This document shows, in pieces, positions 16,873 to 24,752 of a stretch of 64,000 nucleotides of DNA (positions within the stretch are counted from its first letter, which is position 1; every line of letters starts with the position of its first letter). The notes under the pieces were generated by a model. The model was not told where the DNA came from. It saw only the letters and a list, made by a program, of their open reading frames with translations, and searched no databases. This DNA is from Paenalicyclobacillus mengziensis (GTDB taxonomy: Bacteria; Bacillota; Bacilli; Alicyclobacillales; Alicyclobacillaceae). A program made the position numbers and the translations under genes. The stretch is from the NCBI RefSeq assembly GCF_017298635.1, contig NZ_CP071182.1, positions 2,666,001 through 2,730,000 of the forward strand. Direction: 5' to 3'.

Positions 16873-18414
16873 TTGGCTACGTTGATATGGATTGTTGTTG
16901 CCGTTGTAGCGTTAGCCGCTGGTTTCGGAGTAGGCTACTTCAGCCGAAAATCGCTTGCTGAAGCGAAAATCGGTAGCGCCGAAGTGAAAGCGCTCGAAAT
17001 CATCGAGTCCGCACAACGGGACATTGAAGCAAAGCAAAAAGAAGCACTTCTTGAAGCCAAGGATGAAGCCCATCGCATCCGCCAAGAGGCAGAACGCGAG
17101 GGCAAGGAACGTCGGTCTGAACTGCAAAAGTTGGAGAAACGTGTACTTCAGAAAGAAGAGTCGCTTGACCGCAAGTTGGAATCATTGGAGAAGAGAGCCG
17201 ACGGCCTAAGGGACAAAGAGCGTGAACTTGCAGAGAAAGAGACAGAGATTGCCGCACTTCATCAGAAGCAGGTTGAAGAGTTGGAGCGCATCTCAGGGTT
17301 TACGCAAGAAACTGCTCGCTCGTTGATATTGGCCCAGGTCGAGCGCGATAGTCGGCACGAAGCTGCAGTACTCATGAAAGAGATTGAGCAGCAGGCGAAA
17401 GCGGAAGCCGACAAGAAAGCGAGAGACATTGTGGCCACGGCCATCCAACGGTGTGCAGCGGATCATGCGTCTGAGATTACCGTATCAGTTGTGAATCTGC
17501 CGAATGATGAGATGAAAGGTCGAATCATTGGGCGTGAAGGTCGAAACATCCGCACACTTGAGACATTGACTGGAATTGACTTGATTATTGATGACACTCC
17601 GGAAGCGGTAATCTTGTCAGGGTTCGACCCCGTACGCCGTGAAGTGGCACGGGTGTCCTTGGAGCGACTGGTAGCGGACGGTCGTATTCATCCGGCGCGG
17701 ATTGAAGAAATGGTTGAGAAAGCGCGCCGCGATATCGATGAGTTGGTTCGCGAAGAAGGCGAACAGGCAACGTTTGAGACGGGGGTCCATGGGATTCATC
17801 CGGATTTCGTCAAACTGCTGGGGCGACTTAAATTTCGGACAAGTTATGGACAGAACGTTCTCAAACATTCTGTTGAAGTGGCGCACCTCGCTGGACTGAT
17901 GGCCGCGGAACTCGGCCTTGACGTGAATCTTGCCAAACGCGGCGGACTGTTGCACGACATTGGCAAGGCGGTCACCCACGAGGTAGAAGGTTCACATGTA
18001 GAAATTGGTGTGGATTTGGCGAAGCGTTATAAGGAAAATCCGATTGTGATTAACGCCATTGCTGCACACCATGGGGATGTCGAGTTTACTTCCCCGATAT
18101 CTGTGATTGTTGCCGCTGCCGATGCCATTTCGGCTGCACGCCCAGGTGCTCGTCGTGAGACGCTCGACATTTACATGAAACGGCTCGAGAAACTCGAATC
18201 CATCGCGGAATCGTTTGAAGGTGTAGAGAAGTGCTACGCGATTCAGGCAGGTCGTGAGGTACGCATTATCGTGCGTCCTGATGTCATTGATGATGCTGAG
18301 AGTGTACGCATTGCCAAGGAGATTTCGAAGAAGATTGAAAATGAACTGGATTACCCAGGCCAAATTAAAGTCACAGTAATTCGTGAGACTAGAGCCGTTG
18401 AATACGCAAAATAG
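16873..18414 (+). CDS. rny: Ribonuclease Y
   Basis: Membrane-tethered endoribonuclease that starts mRNA decay in Gram-positives. TTG 16873 follows AAGGAGG by 10 bases and gives [23 protein letters not shown], the single N-terminal membrane helix. A long coiled coil (residues ~25-190) is rich in Glu, Lys and Arg. The KH domain carries [15 protein letters not shown], and the HD domain carries [12 protein letters not shown] with AAHHGD further on. 513 residues against about 520 in B. subtilis. Its RicA partner gene lies at 42110. It is followed by ymdB as in Bacillus, but a strong terminator separates the two. Confidence 0.97.
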   Translation: MATLIWIVVAVVALAAGFGVGYFSRKSLAEAKIGSAEVKALEIIESAQRDIEAKQKEALLEAKDEAHRIRQEAEREGKERRSELQKLEKRVLQKEESLDRKLESLEKRADGLRDKERELAEKETEIAALHQKQVEELERISGFTQETARSLILAQVERDSRHEAAVLMKEIEQQAKAEADKKARDIVATAIQRCAADHASEITVSVVNLPNDEMKGRIIGREGRNIRTLETLTGIDLIIDDTPEAVILSGFDPVRREVARVSLERLVADGRIHPARIEEMVEKARRDIDELVREEGEQATFETGVHGIHPDFVKLLGRLKFRTSYGQNVLKHSVEVAHLAGLMAAELGLDVNLAKRGGLLHDIGKAVTHEVEGSHVEIGVDLAKRYKENPIVINAIAAHHGDVEFTSPISVIVAAADAISAARPGARRETLDIYMKRLEKLESIAESFEGVEKCYAIQAGREVRIIVRPDVIDDAESVRIAKEISKKIENELDYPGQIKVTVIRETRAVEYAK

Positions 18415-18440
18415 AGTAGCCTTTTGGCTACTCTATTTTT
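18410..18440 (+). terminator. Strong Rho-independent terminator after rny
   Basis: Perfect 12-bp stem AATAGAGTAGCC / GGCTACTCTATT with a TTTT loop, followed by a T-run. The rny stop codon lies inside the left arm. Confidence 0.95.
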
Positions 18441-18456
18441 TGCACAGAAGTCGTTG

Positions 18457-18513
18457 CGGTATTGAATCGTAAGGACGGTATTGAATCCTAAGGACGGTAT
18501 TGAATCGTAAGGG
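18457..18513 (+). repeat. Three tandem 19-bp repeats ahead of ymdB
   Basis: Units CGGTATTGAATCGTAAGGA start at 18457, 18476 and 18495; the second has one change and the third ends GGG. Each ends in an AAGGA/AAGGG ribosome-site-like core; the last serves the ymdB TTG at 18524. Confidence 0.85.
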
Positions 18514-18523
18514 TGGGAGCAAT

Positions 18524-19300
18524 TTGAACGTACTGTTTATTGGTGACATTGTGGGACTTGAGGGGCAGGAATACGTCGAAGAGGTCTTGGGTCGGTTGTC
18601 GAGCCGGCAAAAACTCGATCTCATCGTGGCGAACGGCGAGAATGCCGTTCACGGGCGCGGGTTGAATCGCAAGGCGGCGGAGAGATTGTATGACGCTGGC
18701 GTCGAGATTATTACGCTTGGAAACCACACGTTTGACCAGCGCGAGCTTCAAGAGTTCATCGATGAAGACGCGCGTATCATTCGGCCGTGTAACTATCCTC
18801 CGGGTACCCCTGGCGGTGGCTTCACGGTCTGCAAGGTGGGAAAGAAAAAGGTTCTGGTTATCAATGTCATGGGCCGTACGTTCCTCAGCCAGTTGGATTG
18901 CCCCTTTCGGACCGTAGACGCCATCCTCGAAGCCCATCCGGACATCAAACACGTGATTGTCGACATGCATGCCGAAGCGACGTCGGAAAAACTGGCCATG
19001 GGGTGGTATCTTGATGGCCGAGTTTCTGCCGTTCTTGGCACGCACACGCACGTTCCAACCTCCGATGAACGTGTTTTGCCGCAAGGCACGGCATACATCA
19101 CCGACGTTGGCATGGTTGGACCGCGAGACGGGATTCTCGGGATGGACAGGGATATCGTCATCGGCCGGTTACTGAGCCAGATGCCCGCACGATTTTCGGT
19201 GGCCAAGGGTCCGCGACAGTTTCACGCCGTCTTGTTTGAGCTCGACGAGGAGACGGGTAGGGCTGTAAATATTTCTCGGGTCCCAGTGTACGAGCCTTGA
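18524..19300 (+). CDS. ymdB: YmdB-type metallophosphoesterase (2',3'-cyclic nucleotide phosphodiesterase family)
   Basis: Calcineurin-like phosphoesterase. Metal-binding motifs in order are FIGDIVG, VANGENAVHG, LGNHTFDQ, DMHAEATSEK and GTHTHVPT. 258 residues. In B. subtilis YmdB affects the choice between biofilm formation and motility. TTG 18524 follows AAGGGTGGGAG; the family start NVLFIGDIVG agrees. The linkage rny-ymdB-spoVS is conserved. The gene is read through or driven from the repeat-rich leader, as no clear promoter is visible there. Confidence 0.93.
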   Translation: MNVLFIGDIVGLEGQEYVEEVLGRLSSRQKLDLIVANGENAVHGRGLNRKAAERLYDAGVEIITLGNHTFDQRELQEFIDEDARIIRPCNYPPGTPGGGFTVCKVGKKKVLVINVMGRTFLSQLDCPFRTVDAILEAHPDIKHVIVDMHAEATSEKLAMGWYLDGRVSAVLGTHTHVPTSDERVLPQGTAYITDVGMVGPRDGILGMDRDIVIGRLLSQMPARFSVAKGPRQFHAVLFELDEETGRAVNISRVPVYEP

Positions 19301-19344
19301 CCCGACGGGTGAGGCTCTGTTCAAACGACAACTTTCATGGTTCT

Positions 19345-19373
19345 ACAGGAATAAATGTCCCTTTGGCGAATAT
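19345..19373 (+). promoter_or_regulatory. SigH promoter of spoVS
   Basis: ACAGGAATA (19345-19353), 11-bp spacer, GGCGAATAT (19365-19373). Both hexamer regions match the SigH consensus (RnAGGAwWW, RnnGAATww) without mismatch. spoVS of B. subtilis is known to depend on SigH. Confidence 0.88.
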
Positions 19374-19422
19374 CTCTATATTGTGCTAGTCCAGTTCCTG
19401 GTCGCCGAAGGAGGTCGCTTTA

Positions 19423-19683
19423 GTGGACGTGTTAAAGGTATCTGCCAAATCTAATCCGAATTCTGTAGCAGGTGCTCTCGCAGGAGTGCTTCGGGAACGG
19501 GGCTCGGCTGAAATCCAGGCCATTGGGGCCGGAGCGTTAAATCAGGCTGTCAAGGCAGTGGCCATTGCGCGCGGATTTGTTGCCCCGAGCGGGGTTGACC
19601 TCATATGTATTCCTGCATTCACGGATATCGTCATAGACGGGGAGGAACGCACAGCGATTAAGTTGATAGTGGAACCCAGATGA
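19423..19683 (+). CDS. spoVS: Stage V sporulation protein S
   Basis: 86-residue Alba-like protein MDVLKVSAKSNPNSVAGALAG..., nearly invariant in spore formers. It acts early in sporulation and later in coat and core maturation. GTG 19423 lies 8 bases after GAAGGAGGTC. A textbook SigH promoter is about 50 bases upstream. The family is strongly conserved and the sequence leaves little doubt. Confidence 0.97.
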   Translation: MDVLKVSAKSNPNSVAGALAGVLRERGSAEIQAIGAGALNQAVKAVAIARGFVAPSGVDLICIPAFTDIVIDGEERTAIKLIVEPR

Positions 19684-19791
19684 TTCCTGTCACAATGGTT
19701 CTGAGAAGTGCGAACGTTTTATCGACAGTTGAATGTTACAGGCCAGTTTGCGGTTGAATGTGGACAGTTGTGGTTCGTGGGGGTGGAGTGT

Positions 19792-20730
19792 GTGCCTATC
19801 GCTGATGCACACGTTGACGTACTATGGAGAATGTTGCGAAGTGGCGCTCGTTTCTACGGCGAGTCACAGCTTCAAGCCAGTTATGACAAACTGCACAAGT
19901 CCGGGGTGGGCACACAAGTGTTCGCCCTGTTTGTCGATCCGGCAGACCCGGATACCCGCCAGTTGGAGGACGTCTTGGTGTCGATAGATAAGTTTTACCG
20001 CCAGGTCGTCTCGCCCGGCTTGGTTCATGCCGTTCGATCGGTGGACGAGCTTTTGGCCGCACGGAGCGAAGGTGTGATTGCAGGGCTCCTTTCGATTGAG
20101 GGCGGCGGTTGTCTGCGCGGGAAACCTGAGTTGTTACGGGTGATGTTTGACCTTGGGGTTCGTGGAATGGGACTGACGTGGAACCTTCCCAATGCCCTCT
20201 CGGACGGGTGCATGGAGCCGCGCGGAAGTGGACTGACAGGAGCGGGGCGAGAAGTGGTGGAGGAGATGGGACGCCTTTCGATGTGGGTCGATCTCGCTCA
20301 CCTATCGGATCGGGGTGTGGAAGACGTCTTTTCCCTTACGAATGGGGCTGTGATGGCCTCTCATGCCAATGCACGCCAAGTTCACAACCATCCTCGCAAT
20401 CTCTCTGACGCGGTCATTGTGGAACTCATTCGCCGGCAGGGGTGGATGGGGATGGTGTTTGAATCGAGCTTTGTGGATAGAGGGGACAACGTCCCATATA
20501 CGCAGCTATTCCGACATATGGATCATGTGCTCGAACTCGGCGGTGAGGACATTCTCGGCTTGGGATCCGATTTTGACGGCACGACGACCCCTGTTTCCGG
20601 CCTTGCTGATGCCGGGGATTACGCCGCCTTTGCTGCCGCTGTGAAGGAACGTTACGGGGCCAACCTGGCAGACAAGATCTTGTTCCAAAATTTTGAGGAC
20701 TTTTTGCTGCGTTCTTTGCCGCAATCGTAA
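19792..20730 (+). CDS. Membrane dipeptidase family (M19) metallohydrolase
   Basis: Zinc dipeptidase of the renal-dipeptidase family. The start GTG 19792 gives MPIADAHVDVLW, carrying the first HxD ligand pair. Further motifs are LLSIEGGGCL (bridging Glu), WVDLAHLSDRGVEDV, VMASHANARQVHNHPRN (His ligands) and GLGSDFDGTT. About 312 residues. GGGGGTGGAG precedes the start; GTG 19783 is an alternative. Such genes are often linked to spore or cell-wall peptide turnover. In B. subtilis tdh and kbl sit at this position, so the content differs here. Confidence 0.87.
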   Translation: MPIADAHVDVLWRMLRSGARFYGESQLQASYDKLHKSGVGTQVFALFVDPADPDTRQLEDVLVSIDKFYRQVVSPGLVHAVRSVDELLAARSEGVIAGLLSIEGGGCLRGKPELLRVMFDLGVRGMGLTWNLPNALSDGCMEPRGSGLTGAGREVVEEMGRLSMWVDLAHLSDRGVEDVFSLTNGAVMASHANARQVHNHPRNLSDAVIVELIRRQGWMGMVFESSFVDRGDNVPYTQLFRHMDHVLELGGEDILGLGSDFDGTTTPVSGLADAGDYAAFAAAVKERYGANLADKILFQNFEDFLLRSLPQS

Positions 20731-20821
20731 TTCTCTCTCGAGATGGCAGTTCTGACGGACCTGCCTTCGGCGGGTAAGAAATACCGCGTTGTGGAAGCGT
20801 TACGACGTCAACGTGGACAAA

Positions 20822-20940
20822 TAGCGCGTTGAAAACGCGCTACCCCATCTGGTTTGGACGATAACGCGCCACGAGCGCGTTATTTCCACTTTCACCTGTT
20901 TCGCGCAGGTTGAGTAACGCGTTCAGAGCTCGCTATGCAC
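20822..20940. repeat. Second array of ACGCG palindromes
   Basis: Same family as at 11417: arms TAGCGCGTT / AACGCGCTA at 20822-20842, ATAACGCGC / GCGCGTTAT at 20861-20883, and a degenerate copy around 20914-20936. Centres are about 40-50 bp apart. No array member is in a gene. The rest of this ~500-base gap (20731-21240) holds a stem at 20758-20776 without a T-run, and short repeats near 21100-21127. Confidence 0.8.
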
Positions 20941-21240
20941 GACAGCCCAAGGAAAGCCATAAGGTGCGACGGGGCCGCCCGAGCCGATCAAGCCCGATTT
21001 TACCCTCCCGCCGTGTCACCAATAACAGTCATTCGCCCTTCCGCATAGGATGTGGCGTAATGTCTGGGCGGTGGCAGATGCCCCATGTGCATAGGCACCA
21101 CAGCAAGGCCAGCACAGCAAGGCCAGCACAGAAATAGGCACCACTGGCATCCGTCCAGCATACTGTTGCATTACGAGCCGGGCTCGGCAACCGTCAGGCG
21201 CCAGGTTGCAAAAGCCCGGAGGTACAGAGGAGGTTTCCGC

Positions 21241-21780
21241 ATGGTGCTCTCAAACAAGGACCTCAACTACCGGGAAATCGTTGCAAACGCGGTATGTGGT
21301 CGCGGCAGCAAATACTCTCAAACCACCTATACGCTCCGACCTGCAAATCGACCAACTACGATTGGCGGTTGCTGGGTGATGAACCACAGCTGCGAGGCAG
21401 AACTCGTCGGTGATTATGTTGAGGTGCACGGTCGATTCGACTGCAATGTCTGGTATTCGTATAACGGCAACTCCGAGACCGCTGTCGCCAAGGATACCGT
21501 CTCCTATGTCGAACAGATCGCCCTGCGCGATCTCGATATGGATGCGGACCGCGACAGCCGAGAGGTGCAGGTGCGGGTACTGCAGAATCCGAACTGCCTG
21601 GATGCAACTGTGACCGGCAACGGGTCGGAAATCCTGGTTCGGGTCGAGAAAGAGCTTGGTGTCGAAGTCATTGGCCGGACAAAGATCACCGTTTTGACGG
21701 CTGACTTGGCAGAGAAGAAAGAAGAGGACTTCATCGATGATGAGGAAGACCTGTTGGAGGAAGTTGAAGTCGAGGACTGA
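21241..21780 (+). CDS. cotE: Outer spore coat morphogenetic protein CotE
   Basis: 179 residues. The sequence LNYREIVANAVCGRGSKYSQTTY followed by GCWVMNHSCEAELVGDYVEVHG and DCNVWYSYNGNSETAVAK is characteristic of CotE, which organises assembly of the outer coat on the mother-cell side of the forespore. A strongly acidic C-terminal tail (EEDFIDDEEDLLEEVEVED) is the usual interaction region. ATG 21241 follows GAGGAGGT. It directly precedes the ATP-grasp/amidoligase run, so those enzymes may act at the coat. I see no convincing SigE or SigK promoter by eye. Confidence 0.95.
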   Translation: MVLSNKDLNYREIVANAVCGRGSKYSQTTYTLRPANRPTTIGGCWVMNHSCEAELVGDYVEVHGRFDCNVWYSYNGNSETAVAKDTVSYVEQIALRDLDMDADRDSREVQVRVLQNPNCLDATVTGNGSEILVRVEKELGVEVIGRTKITVLTADLAEKKEEDFIDDEEDLLEEVEVED

Positions 21781-21828
21781 CCTAAAGAAGGTCGAGATTG
21801 ACTCAACTGAAAGTTCTTCAACGCGGGC

Positions 21829-21859
21829 GACGGGGCGGTATACGCCCCGTCTTTTTCTT
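21829..21859 (+). terminator. Rho-independent terminator after cotE
   Basis: GACGGGGCG / CGCCCCGTC with a GTATA loop, then TTTTTCTT. It separates cotE from the ligase genes, which therefore need their own promoter or read-through. Confidence 0.92.
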
Positions 21860-21879
21860 GATAATCGGCGTGTGGCCCA

Positions 21880-21895
21880 TGCACAGTGTTGTGCA
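21880..21895 (+). other. Hairpin just ahead of the first ligase gene
   Basis: TGCACA-GTGT-TGTGCA, a perfect 6-bp stem ending 7 bases before the GGAGGTGG ribosome site at 21903. It could affect translation start or be a protein site. Confidence 0.45.
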
Positions 21896-21918
21896 GGAAC
21901 ACGGAGGTGGAACCCTTG

Positions 21919-23328
21919 ATGGTGCGGTTCTGGGTAGATCCCTCTGTCCCAAAACAGCAACTCACATGTACTGGAAAAAAATTCGCATCTGACGGTGCCA
22001 TCAAAATCAGGTATGGCAACCGCGTGGTAACTTGTGTCGTCCGTAACCAGCCGGCAGCAAAAGGCACCACAGTCGACACCGGAGCAGTGTCTGTTGATGA
22101 CGGTCAGGTGCGGATGAGCAGCCAACTGCAAAAGACGCTGAGGCTGCCTTCCGAAGGCAAGCTGCACTTCATGCCGGAAAACGGGGCCTGGAGACTAGGG
22201 CCTATTCTTGGTGTGTATGTGACGAAGGAGAAAAATCCGCAGCGCATGTTCGGCGAACAGACAAGGCTGCTCGAGGACCTTACGCGTTATGCAGAAGAAG
22301 AGTGCGTCGACATCGTCGTGTTGACGCCAGGCTTTAAGGACTATCAGCGGGGCTGGCGCTACGACACAGGACTCGGGACGTGGCGTGAGTCCTTGGTGAC
22401 GCTTCCTGATGTCGTGCTTCGGCGCTCCGGGACATTCCATGAACAAGGCGCCAAAGTCGCGGCGGACTTGAATGCCTTTCAAAGGTCCGGCCGACTGCAC
22501 AGCCTGCCGCGACACAGCAGCAATAAGTGGACTTTTTATCGAGTCATGCAAGAGAACAGCAAACTGCGGTCCTATCTCCCTGCCACCGTCCGTGTGACGT
22601 CTGCCACGGAATTGAAGACAGCCCTGCAACAGATGAAAGACGCGTATCTCAAACCCATGAATGGTGCGCAAGGGGTGTGCATTCATCGCCTGCAACTGCG
22701 AAACGGGGGCACCATTGTCATGGCCAGGGAAGACAGAGTGGTCCCGCGGCAAGCGGAAAGATTGTCGACGCGCTTTCGCCCGGATACGCGCCTAGTGACC
22801 TCAGAGTTGCACGGTGATACCGAACTTCAGTCGTTTTGGCATTCGATTCAGGATAAGTTTCACAAATGGGTGCTTCAGGAGTCTGTTCACCTCCTGCATA
22901 CTACGGACGACCGCCCAGTTGACTTCCGCTGGCTGGTTCAGTATACCGACGGGCCAAAGGTCATCGGCCGTGTAGCGCGGGTTGGATCCCCCGGGGCCAT
23001 CACAACCAACCTGCACACGGGTGGAAAAGCCATGGATGCCAAACAGGTTCTCGAGCTTCTGCCGAACGTCGATACGGACAAGACCCTTGCCGATATGGAT
23101 ACGCTTGCACTCGGCGTTGTTGAACAGTTGCGACACGCTTTCGGTCCATTTGCGGAGGTGGGAATTGACATTGGTATTGACGAAAGTGGCAAGGTTGTGG
23201 CCTTTGAAGTGAATCCGACGCCGGGTAGGCGAATGTTGAGATCGCTCTCGGACAACGTTCGCAAGCTGTCACTCGTTACTCTGGTTGAATATGCTATCAA
23301 GGCCGCTGGGTTTGAAAACGGAAAGTGA
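21919..23328 (+). CDS. YheC/YheD family endospore coat-associated ATP-grasp protein (copy 1)
   Basis: 469 residues. The N-terminal ~130 residues form a beta-rich domain (FWVDPSVPKQQ...). The ATP-grasp region has the AYLKPMNGAQGV nucleotide-binding loop, the WVLQESVHLL adenine strand, DFRWLVQ, and the metal motif VGIDIGIDESGKVVAFEVNPTPG; the catalytic residues look intact. ATP-grasp enzymes join a carboxylate to an amine through an acylphosphate. YheC/YheD proteins are spore-coat associated in Bacillus and no substrate is established. ATG 21919 follows GGAGGTGG. First of four closely packed genes. Confidence 0.9.
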   Translation: MVRFWVDPSVPKQQLTCTGKKFASDGAIKIRYGNRVVTCVVRNQPAAKGTTVDTGAVSVDDGQVRMSSQLQKTLRLPSEGKLHFMPENGAWRLGPILGVYVTKEKNPQRMFGEQTRLLEDLTRYAEEECVDIVVLTPGFKDYQRGWRYDTGLGTWRESLVTLPDVVLRRSGTFHEQGAKVAADLNAFQRSGRLHSLPRHSSNKWTFYRVMQENSKLRSYLPATVRVTSATELKTALQQMKDAYLKPMNGAQGVCIHRLQLRNGGTIVMAREDRVVPRQAERLSTRFRPDTRLVTSELHGDTELQSFWHSIQDKFHKWVLQESVHLLHTTDDRPVDFRWLVQYTDGPKVIGRVARVGSPGAITTNLHTGGKAMDAKQVLELLPNVDTDKTLADMDTLALGVVEQLRHAFGPFAEVGIDIGIDESGKVVAFEVNPTPGRRMLRSLSDNVRKLSLVTLVEYAIKAAGFENGK

Positions 23329-23347
23329 CGAAAAGGGAGTCGTTCGG

Positions 23348-24724
23348 ATGGGGACAGGAGAGAAGATGCGTCTTGTAATCTTTGACAACCCACGAGTGTT
23401 CATTCGAATTCACCCCACTCTCGTGTCCCGCCTCTCGCTGCGGCCAGATTCAACCTGTAACCTGACGTTTGGGAGTAAGCATGCGTCCGTTCCTGTTGTG
23501 GTGGACCAAGAAGCGCCGACGGATAGCGTGCTGGTCAGCCGGACGTTTCATCAGCAATTGTCTCCCGATGTTGACCTGGATTTCGTGCACGTCACAACTG
23601 AGAACAATGAGCTTACCGTGGGCCCGCTTATTGGCATCCTCTGCAATCCGGTGTGGAAACCGAAGCAGGGGCGGCTCAAAAATAACAACCAACTGCCTGG
23701 ACTGCAAAAGATGGCCGAAGTCGGTCGCCGTGAAGGGGCACTCGTCTATCTGTTTGGGCTGTCGGCCGTGGACTTTCGAACACACTCTGTCACAGGCTAC
23801 GTGTGGAACGGCGGGCGCTGGACACGCACGGTAATGCCTTTGCCAGATGTGATTTACGACCAGGTCATCTCGCGAAAGATTGAGAATTCGAAAGCTTACA
23901 TGGAGAAACGCAAACGTTTGAGTGAGTTGTATCAGGACCGAATCTTCAATGACGGATTCTTTGACAAGTGGAAGGTCTATGAATGGCTGGTCAGTGACAA
24001 ACGCACAAAGCCGCATGTGCCGGCGACGGTGCGGTACACCGGAGCACAGAGTTGCGCAAGGTTTATTCATACGCACGACATCACCTTCCTGAAACCTGTT
24101 CACGGAAGCCTCGGACTTGGCATCATTCGTGTCACGAAGCAGGGAGAGAAGTCGCTGCGCTATGAAGTCAAACATAAAAATCAACAGGAACAAGGGGTTG
24201 CTGCTTCTCCTCTGCAACTCGCCGAAACACTGCGCCCGCGCTTGGTGAGGCGACCGTATGTCATGCAACAGGGGCTCCGATTAGCAAGGTACCACGGATG
24301 CCCCTTTGATGTGCGCATCGTCCTCCAACGGGACGGAACGGGTGAGTGGAAACGAACCAAGATGTTCGCACGGGTCGCAAAGGAGGGAGACTTTACGTCC
24401 AACCTCAGCAGTGGCGGTGAGGCCTTGCCGGTGTCGACCATCCTGCAGTCATTCTATGCCAAGGAAGCGGATCGGAAAAAGGCAAGAACGCGCATGAACC
24501 GGGTGGCGACGTTAGTGACAGAAGTAATGGAGGCGCAGTCGGAGAAGCAATTTGGCGAGCTTGGCATCGACATTGGTCTTGACGAGAAGGGACACGTCTG
24601 GGTGATTGAGGTGAATTCAAAACCATGGAAGCGGCCGTATACAGAAAAAGGTCGGCAGGACCTCGTCGATCTCGCTTTTACGCGGCCAATCGAGTACGCC
24701 ATCTACCTGGCAAATAAACGGTGA
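23348..24724 (+). CDS. YheC/YheD family ATP-grasp protein (copy 2)
   Basis: 458 residues. The same layout as copy 1: N-terminal beta domain, linker, then ATP-grasp with VPATVRYTGAQ, FLKPVHGSLGLGIIRV, YVMQQGLRLARYHGCPFDVRIVLQ and LGIDIGLDEKGHVWVIEVNSKPW. All key acidic and basic positions are present. ATG 23348 follows AAAAGGGAG by about 10 bases; ATG 23366 with AGGAG is an alternative. Only 19 bases separate it from copy 1, which argues for one transcript. It has diverged well away from copy 1, so the copies likely use different substrates or act in series. Confidence 0.9.
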   Translation: MGTGEKMRLVIFDNPRVFIRIHPTLVSRLSLRPDSTCNLTFGSKHASVPVVVDQEAPTDSVLVSRTFHQQLSPDVDLDFVHVTTENNELTVGPLIGILCNPVWKPKQGRLKNNNQLPGLQKMAEVGRREGALVYLFGLSAVDFRTHSVTGYVWNGGRWTRTVMPLPDVIYDQVISRKIENSKAYMEKRKRLSELYQDRIFNDGFFDKWKVYEWLVSDKRTKPHVPATVRYTGAQSCARFIHTHDITFLKPVHGSLGLGIIRVTKQGEKSLRYEVKHKNQQEQGVAASPLQLAETLRPRLVRRPYVMQQGLRLARYHGCPFDVRIVLQRDGTGEWKRTKMFARVAKEGDFTSNLSSGGEALPVSTILQSFYAKEADRKKARTRMNRVATLVTEVMEAQSEKQFGELGIDIGLDEKGHVWVIEVNSKPWKRPYTEKGRQDLVDLAFTRPIEYAIYLANKR

Positions 24725-24752
24725 ACCGCCACCAGAAAGGAGTTGTCGCCTT

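Noticed and set aside
20910-21137. 75-residue Arg/His/Ser-rich open frame before cotE
   Set aside because: No ribosome site, no family, overlaps short repeats; more likely non-coding leader.
23450-24268. 272-residue minus-strand open frame
   Set aside because: Fully antisense to the second YheC/YheD gene, with no start signal; arises from the codon bias of the real gene.
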